A stretch of DNA of 64,000 nt from NCBI RefSeq assembly GCF_965638725.1, contig NW_027472018.1, forward strand, positions 186,001 to 250,000, written 5' to 3'. The notes beneath the pieces are model-generated. The model ran no database searches. It was given only the letters and a program-made list of their open reading frames with translations, and was not told where the DNA came from. Below, in pieces: positions 46,116 to 62,726 of this stretch (the first letter of the stretch is position 1; every line of letters begins with the position of its first letter). Position numbers and translations under genes: made by a program. Source of the DNA: Aptenodytes patagonicus (lineage: Eukaryota > Chordata > Aves > Sphenisciformes > Spheniscidae).

Positions 46116-49063
46116 CAAGACTTATTTTGACCTCATGAAGACAGTTTCATCATTTACGAGGGAATTCCCTCTACCCAGACCTGCCTACTCATTTACCTGG
46201 GAAATGGTTCTTAAAGAACTAGGAAAGGAGTAGTGATCGCATCCCACAAGGTATTTATTCACTCAGTAGTCCCCTCTCAGGAAAAAGTTTTCGGTGCAAC
46301 AAAGCTGGTTCATAGCATTCTCTAACAATGGGCTTGTATGAAGATCTGATGGGCCACAACATGGTGTTGGTGCTACTGTTGTTCATTAGTCAGCCTCTCC
46401 AGGACTTGCTTGGATGCTTAGCTGATCTGTTAGTGGCTCACAGAGCAGTTCCACAGGAGGTCACACCGGGCTTTTTTTTCCAAAGCTGGTGTGCAGCAGG
46501 GACTGATACGGGCCCTCTGACCCCTGTACGAGGAGACTGAGGCAGGGCAGAGGAACGCTGCACTGTGCTGTGCTGCCCTGTGGGGGAATCCGTGCTGCTG
46601 CGGGTTGTCTTTAGGGAGCAGCTCACCATACTCCTGGCCTTGGTCAGGAGTGCCTGGCCCTGGCCTGGCCAAGGGGACATGGCTGGCACCACATGTGCCC
46701 ACCCTGAAACAAGGGTGCACAGCCCTGTGTGAGGGTCAGTGCTCAAAGGAGCACACGCTTTGAGGCAAATTGTACTCTGCAACATGGGTGTCATCACTGC
46801 AGGCATCCTGCAATGCAATGAACCTATACCCTGGTGGGGAGAAATTGGCTCTGACTGCACATGGGCAGGAGAGGAACAATATCCCTTCCCACTGACCTGG
46901 CACCTGGGAAGGGTCATGAGCTCCCCCCCCCCCCAACCACCTCCAATTCCTTTACAGCCAGCTCCACAGCAGCACACAGAGTTCAGGGTGCAGCTGCAGA
47001 GGGGATTCAGTAGCTAGTCTGGTCATGATGGCCTCAGCAGCAGAGTGCAAACTCCTGGTGGGTGCATCTTCAGTATCAAAGGAAAATGACCCAAGAAGTT
47101 GTCAAGGCCATGCTGGAATTGGGGGTTGGGAGGAGAGAGAGACCATAGCCACACTCTGCTGTGCTGCCGCTCACTCAGGTGCTGAGTGAGTTACGCAGCA
47201 CTTCACAAGACTGCAGTGCTTGATGATCCCTAGCTAGCCAGGACTGCTGAAACTCTTTCCAAGCAGGGGTTCCCACTCACCTGCCTACGCTGGACCTTGC
47301 ACAGCCTACTAGCTCATGCCAGTGTCCTCAGCTGCCAGGCTGAAGTCTTCTCCAGAGAGCTTTGCAAGGACCTGTGCTGCACTTCTGTGCCCACAGGCAG
47401 GCCAGATACTGAGACATGAATGGGCATAGGGTGCAGGTGCTGTAGTGGCATCTTGGTAAGCACAGGCTTACCAAGCTGAGAACGTTGTGTCACACCTCTG
47501 CCCTCTCTTTCAAAGAGGCAGGGCTGATTGGAAACACCAAAGTGCAGAGCAATAGCATGATCTCTACTCTGGCCATCTCTTGTAAAAGAACCTCTGCATG
47601 TAGTCAGTGCGTGGCCCCAGCTGCCTGAGGGCTGGGTAGTATTGCCCTTTGCCATGGCTGCTGCCTACCTACATACCCCCCCCAGGAGGCTGTGCCAGCT
47701 CCACTAGGGCTGTGAGAGGGCCCATGCGGCTTTGTTGGTGAGTTGTGCCCCATGGGGCTTGTCCTGGCGTGGTCTGCTATGCCCAGGCTCTCTGGGAAGC
47801 ATTGTAGACCTGTGGCATGGCTGGTTTCCAGCCTGGGGCTGCACACCATGGGTGTGCTGATGGCATGAATCTGCATCTACTGCTCCTGCCCTGCAGCACC
47901 CACACCCTGCTGCAGTCACTGCTTCAGCTCAGTGATGTGAGTGGTGCCAGCTGGCTGTGGCAGGGTCCTTATGGTGGGTGCTGCCAAGGAGCTGGTGTGG
48001 TCATCACTGCTGCTGGGGGCTGCATTGCTCAGGTACAGTTCCACTGTGCTGCTGCCCTGGCACACTTCTGTGGCATACAGAGCAAGAGTGGAGGGTCTGC
48101 CTGTGCCACCTCTCTGGCACCAGCCTAAACTTGGATACAGCAGCTCCTGCCCCTAAACATGGACATAGCAGCTCCTGCCTCAGCCTGTCCTGGCCTGGGA
48201 CCATGTGAAACCATGTGGGCCACCTTGGTGCTGAGATGCGCTCGAACAGTGGGATAACGCTGGGCTGGGGCAAGGCAGGGCAGGACCGGAGTGCTGCTGC
48301 TGGGGCCTGGCCCCACTGCCGGATGGGGGCATGCTATTTTTCTTAACAGGGACACTGTTGTTCAGCACAAACCCCTTCCTGCTGGGGATGGGAACAGCAC
48401 GCCACAGCCCAGAGGCTGCCCATGCCAAGCACAGGCCCTTGCACTGGGGCAGCACACTGGTATGGGGTGGCAGTGCGGCCTCCCTTAAGGAAACCAGGGC
48501 CACTGCAGTGCCAGCAGCCCAGGATGGCCTTGCCTGCCTGCTCATGAGCTGGAGAAAAGGGCTTTTGTCTTGGCTCTTCAGGACCATGTCAGAGCACACA
48601 GGGAAGCTGCTAGCTCTCCCTTCCCCTGGGCGCAAGGAGAGGGGCAGCCCCTGGATCACCTCCACCCATTTGCAAGATGTGGGCAACAGCAGGGCACTGG
48701 GTCTGTCTCCACGGGGCTGTGTGCTGGCAGTGGTGCCACCACCAGCAGGACCTGGCCAGGGCTGTGGGTGCCCCGAGGGGGGCTGCACACCCCCACGGGC
48801 ACCACATGGCCCAGGAGGGGCTGCTCAAGGCCGTGTGGCCCCAGGGCTGTCCTCACATGGCTCCTATTGGCACAGCTGCTGCTCCCAGCCCTGACCCTGA
48901 AGGCAGAGTGCGGGGACAGGCGAGGGGTTTGGCTGGAGACCCTGGCCCGGGCCTGGCTCTGGAGCTGGGTCCAGGCTGTGCTGCAGGCCAGGGGCACTCC
49001 GGCAGGTCAGGGCAGGGCTGGGATGGGAAGGGAGGCGCCGGGGCTGGGCCGGGCGGGATCCCG
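46116..49063. other. Intergenic between GBX1 and AGAP3
   Basis: No exon or recognised repeat. Short C runs lie at 46924-46934. Open frames are GC-driven. Confidence 0.45.
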
Positions 49064-49340
49064 CGCCGGAGATGATGTATGGGCAGATGTATCAGATCGC
49101 ACAAGATAAACAAGCAGTGAATTTCATCAGGGCCCATCATGGCTTTAATTTGGCTGCCTAATGAGTCAGATCCAGCCGCGCAGATAAAAGTTGTCAGAGC
49201 CGCAGCCCTAATGAATTTCTTGCCACTTGTAATCAAGGCAGCTTGTCTGAGGGGGATGATTAATGGGCCCCAGAGGAGCTGCCGTCCCTCGGCTTCCATT
49301 CCCGTTAATGCAGTTGCCAGGAAATTAACCAAACCCAGCA
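49064..49340. promoter_or_regulatory. Candidate conserved enhancer between GBX1 and AGAP3
   Basis: A sharply bounded block with seven TAAT/ATTA cores (near 49146, 49159, 49209, 49230, 49260, 49305 and 49324), two GATAAA sites, and an AP-1-type TGAGTCA at 49162-49168. The flanks are GC-rich and repetitive ('ggggctggggccggggctgg' follows). The balanced, non-repetitive texture is typical of deeply conserved non-coding elements near homeobox genes. Conservation has not been tested. Confidence 0.5.
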
Positions 49341-50384
49341 TCGGGCTGGGGCTGGGGCCGGGGCTGGGGCCAGTGTGGGGGCACCGATGTGCACCGTGCA
49401 GGAGAGACAGGACAGAGAATGAGGGGCAGACATGGGTGCAGGTGGGGAGGGCTGGGACTGGGATGGGTTCCACAATACAGGCACACACAGCTGGCATGCA
49501 GAGATGAGTTAAGGGGCTGGTAGAGGGGCTGGGGCCACCATCTGCAGCCACCAGCGTGGCAGCCCTCTGCCATGGGAAGGGCATGGGGAGGAGGCAACGG
49601 GTCTGGAGGGGATTGCTGAGGGATACGTGTGGCAGGTGGGATGCTGGGCGGAGAGCATGGTGTCTTGGCGACTCCCTTCCTTACAGCACCACCACTCAGG
49701 CACCCGTGCCCAGTCCCAGTGCAGTGCCAAGCCAGGACCCAGGCATGGCAAGGGGGGGGGACATGCTGGAGCCCCAAACCATCACTTTTGGATTTGGCCT
49801 TGGGTGCAGCCAGTGGAGAACCAGCAGCACTGGGGCCTTGCTCTGCCAGAAGCTGGGGGAAGCATGTGGTGTCAGGGATGGTAGAGCAGAGACCAGATGA
49901 CCCCCAGTCTTCTGCAGCAATCTTTTTGCCATAGCAAACCACCCAGGGTCCTTGCTCGCTGGGACAGCCCACCATTCCCTGCCCATCTCTGCCTCCCCCC
50001 CCCCCAAGTTTCAAACTCACTCTACTGTGCACAGGGACCAGCTGGCCTCAGCACTTCTGACTCAGCATGTCCCCTGCCCAGTGCACCCCTCTGCTGTGCC
50101 CATCTCTGATCCCGCCAGAGCCATGCATCCCTCTGGGGCCATGTCCCTGCATTGTCCCACAATGCCCGGGGTTGACACATCTCCCCTCCCCATCCCAGCA
50201 CTCTGCCATGTCCACCAAGGAGCCCAGTTCAGTGCAGGACTGCCGTTACCAACTCCCCAGACAGAGGAGAAAGGGCTGAATGTCAGTCTGGGCTGGAACC
50301 CCACCAGACCCCACAGTGTGGGCAACAAGCAGACCGGAGGCTGCCCTGGAGGCCCAAAAGGCAGCACACAGAAAAGCTGGGCTG

Positions 50385-51485
50385 GTAGGAGGTGGATTGT
50401 TTTATTGGCCTTTATCTCCTTGGCTGCAGATAACACACACAGGGCAACTCATGGCAAAGAAACAGTATATACAGAGTGTCCATATAAATATTTCCAATGT
50501 ACATTTTATACACAAGTGACAGAGACGTTCCACAGCAGTGTCCAAAGCCTTGGGGTTCCAGCACTCAGCTGCAGGCTTGGCCCAAAACCAAAGCGAGATA
50601 CTCATCTCCTCTCTCCTCTTGCTCAGCCGGAGACCAGCCCCGCCTGGGCAGCAGCGGGAGCCAGCGGGGATGCTCTGATGGAGACACTGTGTATGGCTTT
50701 GGGGCTTGAACCTGGAAGGACAGTGATTCTACAGACAGACAGACACAGCTGGGGATCCCAGGGTGACCATCCTCTTCCCCCTCTAGGTCACCAGGGAGGC
50801 TGGAGGGGCCTTTTTCCAGGGGCTGCGTGGGAGAGGAGCTCCCTTTGCATCAGCACGTGGGGAGCGGTACTAGCGAGGGGATGCCTCCCTGCAATGCCCA
50901 GAAGCAGAGAAGCACAGGGGTGCAGTGGAGAAACATGCACCTCCCGCTGTCCCCCACCTCTCCACTGCACCAGGGGTGCACAGCGAGGCCAACACAGGAG
51001 GGAAGGCAGGAGGGAAGTGCCCAAACTGCCCTACTGTTTGGGAGAGCAGGTGCAGCAATCGCCCTCCCCAGTACCGCCTGTGCAGGGGAGGGCCACACAC
51101 CTGAAATGCCTCCAGCCCCTGTATTATCTACATGTGTGTGTGGTGGGCGGCACAGAGAAACTGCCTCTCCTCTCCCTGTACCAGTCATGAGAACGGGGTG
51201 TACTGGAGCCCCCCATCCCAGTGACTATGAGGGAGTCCCTCTGCAAGCTGACAGCGCTGGGTCTGCACAGCCCCGCCCCCATCTGCATGGGGAGAGTCCA
51301 CAGGAACCAGCACAGAGGAGCAGGCTGCTGGCTCCCCGGCCTCCTCCCAGCCAGAACAGGGGTCCCGGTGGGGGGCAAGCACAGTGGGTGGCCCGGCTGT
51401 GCTGCTCTCAGACACACTCCTGTGGCCCTGGTCCCCTGGCAGGGCTGGAAGGCGGCTGTGCGGTGAGTGGAGGGCCCATGAGGAG
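50385..51485 (-). other. AGAP3: AGAP3 3' UTR (inferred)
   Basis: It extends from the TAG at 51486-51488 to just beyond the poly(A) signal at 50401-50406. The last 150 bases are AT-rich, as is common at 3' UTR ends. A long open frame on the opposite strand (50123-51190) covers much of it. Confidence 0.6.
50401..50406 (-). terminator. AGAP3 poly(A) signal AATAAA
   Basis: TTTATT on the + strand is AATAAA on the minus strand, about 1.08 kb after the AGAP3 stop. The AT-rich end of the 3' UTR (with tgtacattggaaatatttat on the minus strand) directly precedes it. Confidence 0.65.
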
Positions 51486-55053
<3,568 letters not shown>

Positions 55054-55144
55054 TCAGCTCCTTCACAGAGCTGGTGACCCCAAACAGCCCCATCACCCCC
55101 CGAGGGCCCACAGAGCGCTCAGTGCCTGCCGATGAGTGGCTTTA

Positions 55145-55691
55145 TGTCCTGGTTTCGGCTGGGATAGAGTTAATTTTCTTCCTAGTAGCTGGTATAGTGC
55201 TATGTTTTGGATTTAGCATGAGAATAATGTTGATAACACACTGATGTTTTAGTTGTTGCTAAGTAGTGCTTACACTAAATCAAGGACTTTTCAGTTTCTC
55301 ATGCTTTACTGACTGAGAAGGCTGGAGGTGCACAAGAAGTTGGGAGGGAGCACAGCCAGGACAGCTGACCCAAACTGGCCAAAGGGATACTCCATACCAT
55401 ATGATGTCATGCTCAGTATATAAACTAGGGGAAAGCTGGCCAGGGGGTCGCTGTTCGGGGACCGGCTGGGCATCAGTCAGCGGGTGGTGAGCAACTGCAT
55501 TGTGCATCACTTGCTTTGTGTATTCTTTTATTATTACCATTTTATTTTATTTCAATTATTAAACTGTTCTTATCTCAACCCACGAGGTTTTTTTCACTTT
55601 TATTCTTCTGATTCTCTCCCCCATCCCACTGGGGGGGAGTGAGCGAGCAGCTGTGTGGTGCTCTGTCACTGGCTGGGGTTAAACCACGACA
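55145..55691 (+). mobile_element. Solo LTR 3 of the same retroviral family, 5-bp duplication CTTTA
   Basis: The 547-bp element begins tgtcctggtttcggctggg and ends gttaaaccacgaca, with perfect CTTTA copies at 55140-55144 and 55692-55696. TATATAAA is at 55417-55424, and ATTAAA precedes 'cttatctcaacccacgag'. It lies in an AGAP3 intron, antisense to the gene. It has retained both terminal TG and CA, so it is the best-preserved of the three. Confidence 0.93.
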
Positions 55692-56769
55692 CTTTAGAGG
55701 GAGAGAGCCCTGCACACTGAATCGGGAGATGCAAGGAAGGTGCTTGTGGTGGACTCAAAGGCAGCTCTGCACAGTCCTGTGCATCGAGAAGGAGCATCAT
55801 CGCCAGCTGAGGAATGCAGCAGAGCGGGGATCCTGCTCAGAAAGCCCTCAGTGCCTGGGCGCTCCACAGACCCACATGACAGGGCACAGCTGCTGTTTTC
55901 CCATAGGGAAGCACTAAGTCACAGAGACCAGGGCAGGAGCTATGAAGAGGCAAGAGTGATGCCATTCTCAGCTCTGGCACCTCTCAGTGCCCTGCCGGGC
56001 AGGCGGCCTCCGGCTCTCAAACCTGGGAAGCTGGTGGCCATGGGGGTCCCTGGAAGCTGGCCAAGCAGAGCTGCTTCCATGAGGCATGTGGATGGCAGCA
56101 GGGAAGGCAGCAGGGAGGGCAGCAGGGATGCGTGCCCAGCAAAGTGCCCAGGAGGCCAGGGCCAGGCGACCTGCTCCTCAGGCACCTCAGCTGTTCCTCT
56201 GCACAGCACCGGCATCTGTGCCCCACAAGCAACCCCAGAAGATACAGCCTCAATATTAAAGCACTTCTATGGCTGTGAAACACATGGGGACAAATTCCTG
56301 ACTTTCCATCTTCAGAGAAGATAGTTTTGGTGAGCTCCAAGGGTCGCTCAGACCGCCAGGCACTTAGAGGCTGGATACAAATGGAAGCATTAGCATCCCT
56401 ACAAACACAGGCTGCTTGGTGGGTTTCCAGGGAGGGTGTCAGAGCACGGGCACCTCTGTGCTGGGTGGCAGAGCCAGCAGCAGCGAGACGGGGGACAGTG
56501 AAAACGTGTGAAAGCACCTCAGGCCACCTGGGCCTAAGAAAACGGCCCCAAAAGAACCAAGAGCCTGCTGAAAAGCAAGGCTTAAAATGTGGTCTCCCGC
56601 TCTGGCTACTGCTCTGATTGCTGTAACGCCCTCCCAGTCTGGGCTGCTGGGGCTGGACTCTGCTCTGCCAGCCCATGCCACTGGCTGCGCCAAGTGGGTG
56701 CATGGGCCTCAGATTTACATGGGGTGCCTTGTCTCAGCTTTGCACCCCAGTACCAGCATTTACCTTTTA

Positions 56770-56935
56770 TTGCCAACTTCAGTAGTTAGTGCGGTAAATG
56801 ACTTAACTAAGCGGGGCCTGAATGGAATGACTAATAAACGTTATGTCACAGCACACGCTTCAGCTCATAGCAAAATGATTTGTAATTACCTAATTAGCGT
56901 TATGCAAATAACACCCTCATCTCCATAATGTGCCT
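56770..56935. promoter_or_regulatory. Candidate conserved element with TAATTA pair and octamer
   Basis: Two TAATTA sites (56883-56888 and 56891-56896) are followed by a perfect octamer ATGCAAAT (56902-56909), with further TAATAAA, TTACC and ATGACT motifs upstream, in a short AT-rich island of an AGAP3 intron. TAATTA is the site type bound by GBX-class homeodomains, and the octamer is bound by POU factors. Conservation not tested. Confidence 0.5.
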
Positions 56936-59900
56936 TCCCAGCTCTCTATTAAAAGCAGGGAGTCAACTGCACAGCTCCAGAGACAGCAAGGAGGCTGAGG
57001 GGCCCAGCCTGGTCCACAGCAAGGCAGAGCTGTGCTGGCCTCCAGCCTGGCAGGGTCTGTGCCTGCCAGGACAGACATAGGGAGGTGAGCGGAGGGGGTC
57101 TGGAGAGGATCCTCTCCTCTGCCCGACTCCCCCCACAAGCTGTGGCCAGAGGATTTTCTTACTGCGGAGGGAAGCAGCAGGAGGGCAATGACTGAGAAAC
57201 CTGCTGCAGCCTGCAGCACCCCAGCAGAGCTAATGAACGGGTGCAGAGGCCACCAGCCGGGTCCCACCAAGGGCATGGCCAACCTCAGCTGCTGCTGGGC
57301 CACCTGGCACCGGCTGAGCAAGGCTGTGTCCACAAACACTCTCAGAAAATGGATGCAGCCACGGGAAGTCTCCTTGAGGAAAGACAGCTCTGATGGGGAT
57401 GGCAGGAGAGCACAACCCTTCCTCTCCTGCAAGTGCTCTTTCCAGGCTCTCACTTCCTTCGGAGGCACCACTATCTGCATTAACAGGTACCAGACACAGC
57501 ACCCAACTCTGCTTACCCCAGAACAACCTGAGGGTAAAATGCCACTCCTGCTACTGTGCCATGTGGAGAGTGTCATGCTACTCACACAGCAGGCTCAGGA
57601 TCTTGCATTTCATGGGGGTTAAAAGTGTGAGTGACATCTGGTTGGAAAGATGCCTGCCCTTTGCCATTGCTGAGAGCACCCCATGGTGTGTCCTGCACAG
57701 ATCCCAGCAGGAGCCATGGGGGCTTGGAGATTATCAGCACTGATGAAATGGACTCGTGCAGGAATGCACGGCTCTGTCTCCACACCAGCAGACCCTCAAG
57801 AGGATCGAATTACTCCAGGACGAAGTGCTCTCCAGGTGAAGTGCCAACTGGCTTGCCTTTCCCAGGTAGGAAGGGGAGGCTGTCTCACTCATTTCACCCT
57901 AGAATCAGCTTGAGACTCTTCCTCTGGGGAAGGATGTCTGCAGTTGCCTTTCTCTTGCTGGGAATGAGAAACTCTGGGGCACAAGGAGGAGGACAAGACT
58001 GCAGGGTGCTGGCAGTCAGTCACACTGCTGGACCCTTCCCCTCTCTGTGATGCACTTGCCTAACTTGGACATCAAGCTTGCCCAGCACTTTGCCCTTTCC
58101 TCCAGCACTCAGCCACAGAAGAGACCCCACAGTCCCTGCTCTTAGGAGCTCCCTGCAGGCAACGTGCCTCCTACCCCAAGGACGTTTGCTGTGGAGGCTC
58201 CAAGGACACCAAATGCCAGCTCAAAAACAAGAGTCTTGGAAAATATACAGCCCGTAACTTCTGAATACTGGGAGAAGAAATAACCAGACAACAGCCAGGC
58301 TAATAGCCACTGCCTCCTTGGCTACCTAGCACCATCCTCTTTGTGAGCACTGCCATACCCTGGACATGGGCAGGGAGCACCCAACCACTGGTGGCAGCCA
58401 GCAGCCAGGCGATACAGGAACCTACTACCACAGCACTCAGCTGGATCTCCCCAGCCCCTGCTCAGTTCCAGCCCACTCATGAGCCAGCAGCTACCCCCAC
58501 CTCTTCCACCCTCCCAACCTGTGACTGGGATCTGCAGTCCAGGGACTTGAGCACTCCACCTGTTCTTAGAGACAGTTCCTTCTACCTCTGCAGGAGGCTG
58601 CAAGAGAGCAAGGATCAGGCCCCTGACAGCTGCAGGATCGATTGCTGCCCAGGGCGAAACATTAATAGCCAGGAAGGAAAGAGTGGCATTTCTTCCTGGG
58701 GGGCAGTGACTGCCCAGGTGCTTGAGGGAGCATTTGCAGTTCCCAGATCTTGGATCGGTCCACACTGTTGGAGCAGTGAACAAAGCCAGTCGTGGGGCAC
58801 CCTGATTTATCAGAATGGGCCCTATTCTCCTTAAATCTCTCCCATCCTTGGTCTGAGCCACCTGTGGCTGCTGCCAGTGTGTTGCAGAGCCCAGGCCAGC
58901 CGCTTGGACCTGGGAAGTACTGGATGCGCTTCAAGTGCTCCCTGCTGCTGAGCCGCTTCTGCTGCCACTGAAACAGCAGCAAGCAGATCGGCACAGTCCC
59001 CGGAACACAGTGAGGATTCCTGCCACAGGCTCACACGACTCCATCATCCTTGTTCCTTTCTCTCACTTGCTCAGTACCTCCCCACCAAACATGCAGGCAG
59101 GAATCCTAGCCCAAGCTTTCCTGTGCCAGTACGATTCCCAGAAGAGTCGAGGAGGCAAATGCCTGCCCTGCAGCGCCTGCCTGCCCTAAGGCTCCCATGC
59201 AGGGCCTGCTGCTGCTCCTCTGAGGCATGGCCCCTCTGCCTCAGGTGCTGCACTGGGGTGGAGGGTACCATCTGTCTCCCAGTCCGCTGCTCACAGAAAA
59301 GGAGTAGGCAGCTCCCTGCTGCCAGGGTCCCTGCTGGGCTGCCCACACCCGACCATGGGCAAAGAGTGAGATTTCTGGGGCTCCAACCCCACTCGGACAG
59401 ACTTTCCCACTGCCACAGCTCAGGGGCATCCCTGAGCCCTGGAGCTGCCTGGTCCCAGCCCTGGCAGTGGTCCCAGTCAGACCAAACCCCAGCACCGGCT
59501 TCGCAAGCTGCAGGACCTCCATTCCCCTTCCTCCTTTGTGCCTCACGGATTCCGGCTTTACTCTGAACAAAGGGCCTGTTGCTCTCAGCAGAGCCCGGGA
59601 AGAGCTAACAAAGGACGACAGCTTTTCTTCCACACTAAGGCTTCTTTTGCAAGCAAAATCACTACCTCTCTTTCCCTGCAGCAATGCAGGACGGCACTGC
59701 AGGGCCAGACCTCTTTGAAGGCTTGAGCGCGGCATGGCTATGGCAGGAGAGCGGGGAGCTGCGGGATCATACCCTCAGATTCGCATGCAGGGTTTGGCAG
59801 AGCTGGGAAGGGAATCGAGGACTCAGAGCAGCTTCAAACAGTGTGCAGACCCAGCTTCTTGGATGGTCTGGGATGAGTTCCTGAGCTCCCTGGGGGGCCT

Positions 59901-60319
59901 GTACAAGTTGAATCAGGCTCAAGTCATAGCTTTAGGGAAAATATGGGGCTTTCTCAGATTTTTCTGGGGAGAGGCACAGATTTCTGATGTGGCAGGGGCA
60001 TTTCTGGCCAGATGAAAGGGTAGCACAAAGCAAATGACACAGGCAGAAGGATTTGGACTCTGTTGAAGCAGAGTTGGCAGAATGTCCTTCCCTGCACCAC
60101 GCATAGGGCACACGCTCCTTCCCGCTGGCCAGGGTGGCCAGAAGAGCCCCAGATGTCGCCAGCTCAGACTCGATAGGGCTAAGGTCTTGGAGGAAGCCGC
60201 TCCTACAGGAGTGGGGAGCCCTTTCCAGCCGCCTCGGGGCAGAGGGGCTATCCCAGGGCCAGAAGGCACAGCCTGTCTCCCTGGCCCTGCGACTGCCTGC
60301 AGGCGTGCTGGTGGGAGTC

Positions 60320-60560
60320 CATTACGGCAGCTCCATTAGAATTAGTGGGCAGTGGAAATGAACGCGCTTGTCTCTCTCTCTCTCTTGATGATTTTTTGAT
60401 GATGTTTTAAAGACTGAGCTCCGTGAAGAGTTGCTGAGCAGAGTTCGGTGTGAGCCGGCTCTGCTAATGGGCGTTAACCCCATGACCCAGCTCCAACGCT
60501 GCCCAGCAATGAGTGCTCCAAATGAGAGCAAAATTAGCGAGGGCGCTGCACATTGGCCAG
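60320..60560. promoter_or_regulatory. Candidate regulatory block in AGAP3 intron
   Basis: It contains CCATTAGAATTAGTGGG, TGATGATTTTTTGATGATG, CTAATGGGCGTTAACC and AAAATTAGCGAGGGCGC, with a short (CT)n. TAAT/ATTA cores are unusually frequent for this intron. Confidence 0.3.
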
Positions 60561-62279
60561 GACAGGCCAGGGCCATGCGGCTCTCAGACCCGACCAGCAA
60601 CTGAGTCACCAAGCTGAGTGGGCTTGAGGACTTCTGCAGCTACCGTAGCAAGGTGATCAGCCCTCGTGGAGTTACCCTTCACCAGTCTGCTGTGCTAGAG
60701 AGGGGGGAAGCCAGCAGCCCCCACCACCAAGCCAGCCTTGGGAGGAAGCATCTCCTCAGGGCCAGCAGATGAGCACCACAGGACTGGGAAAAAACGGGGA
60801 AACTGAGACATCCTGCATGCCCTTCCAGGAACCAGCACAAAGTGAAAGGAAAAGGGTAAGGGAAGACCCCCACCAAGAAGCCACGGTGGGACAGAGCTCT
60901 GCTGCCCAAAGGTGCCCTAGAGCTGAGATGCCCAGCAGACTGCTGGATCTGTCACTGTCACCTGTGCAAGCAGCAAGGGATGTTGGAGAGGAGAAGCAGC
61001 ATGGGGAAAAAAGGAAGCAGTGGCGTCCCAGGAGTGTTGCCCTTACAGCTCGTGCCAAGGCCCTTCCCTCTGCTCTCAGTGGGAGGAAGCACAGCTTTGA
61101 GCAGAAGTGGTACGTCTGTGTGGCTAAAAACACCTCAGCTTCAGCACATGGCTGGCCACAGGGATCTGTCCTGCTCTGTGAAGGGCTCAGACTACACACC
61201 GCATCAATGCGGAAGAGCCCAGCTCAGAGACCCCACTGCAGGGACCCTGATGTGGAGTCAAGGGAGTGGCACTTCCCACCTCCTTCCCCATGGACACCCT
61301 GCTTCTCCCTGGTGTGTGGGATGAAACCCCAGGCCAGTGTGCTTCCCCGGGGAGCTGCAGTGGGACAGGCTGGCCACATCCCTCACACGTACCCAAGGTG
61401 CCCCACACACAGGGTTGGGGCAGCACCCTCAGAGCACAAGCAGCAGTATGGGGTGTGCTGTTCCCCTATCCCTCAGCATTAGGACACAAAGCAGCTCTGT
61501 GGGGAGGACACAGAAGATGGAACAATGCCCCTCTAGTCACAGCAGGAGATGCGGCGCGATGCTCCTCACCCAGCGCGGCAGGATTGTGCTTCTCCCAGCA
61601 CTCAGGATGCAGGGCTGCAATTCTCTCCCCCCACAAAGCACTGGATAGAGCTCCCCAACACCAGCCCACAAGACACAGGGCAGCACTTCCCACCCCAGCG
61701 GACTGGACAAGAGGGAGCTCAGCACAGGGGATGGGTGGGAGCACTTCCATGCCAGCACACCAGGCACGGAGAGCCCTCCATGCCAGCTGGCTCCTTCCCT
61801 GAGCAAACAGGATGCAGCCCCTGCCCTGCATGCAGGATGGTGTGGGATGCCTCCCCCTGCATCCCAGCAGGTCCAGGGAGGAGGAGCAGGATCCCACTCA
61901 ACATCAGCAAAACGAGAAGCAGAGCTTACACTGAGCCATGCCCTGCTTTGAAGCAGAAGGCTCCTTTCACCTCCACTCTCCCCCAGCTCCCAGTCACATC
62001 CAGTCTCTCCCTTCACACTGCCCTTCGCCTACTCCCATCCTTTCTCCCACTTTGAGCTGGCACAGCAGAGGTGCCTCTGGATGCCCTGGCGAGTGGGTGG
62101 TCACACAGGGAGGAGACGGGAGGACACTTTCAGAGCATGGGCCGCATGGCAGGGAACCAAGGGCTGGTCCTGCTTTTGGTGTGGTGAGTCCCTGGCCCAC
62201 AGTTCCTCTCTCTTGCTGCCAAGTCTGTGAAGAGTGTCCAGGAGCAGGGCAGCCAGCAGGCCCCCCAGCCTCGGAATGC

Positions 62280-62450
62280 TTGTTTGCAAGCTGCCACTGT
62301 ACCACATCATTATGAGGTGTTTGGGATATCAACAAATTAGCAGGCGTCTGGGAAGAGAAGGATGCAGCACCATTCGTAAATGTCAGCTCGCTGCCTCCTC
62401 ATTTTGCAGATCATTAAACCCAATATTCCTAACCTGTATTAGTGCAACGG
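62280..62450. promoter_or_regulatory. Candidate regulatory block in AGAP3 intron
   Basis: A balanced-composition island (cacatcattatgaggtgttt, caacaaattagcaggcgtct, gatcattaaacccaatattc) between GC-rich flanks. Confidence 0.3.
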
Positions 62451-62726
62451 GGACAGGCCCCCTCCACAGCAACAAGCCGCCAGGAAGAGCCACAGCAAGA
62501 ACATTGCTATGGAGACCCCCACAGCGCCTTCTGTCCCAGTGCCCCCAGACTCCAGAGTGCCCCAAGCTGAGCTGGCACGTTCCCACCGCCCCTGTGCTGC
62601 CTGCCCTGCACACGGGGGCACATTGGGCCGGGGGCAGCAGGGGCGGGGAGGGCTCTGTGCAGTGACACCAGCAGAGATGGGCACACTCAACTGTACAACA
62701 GAGGGCACGCTGTGGGGCACCAAATG

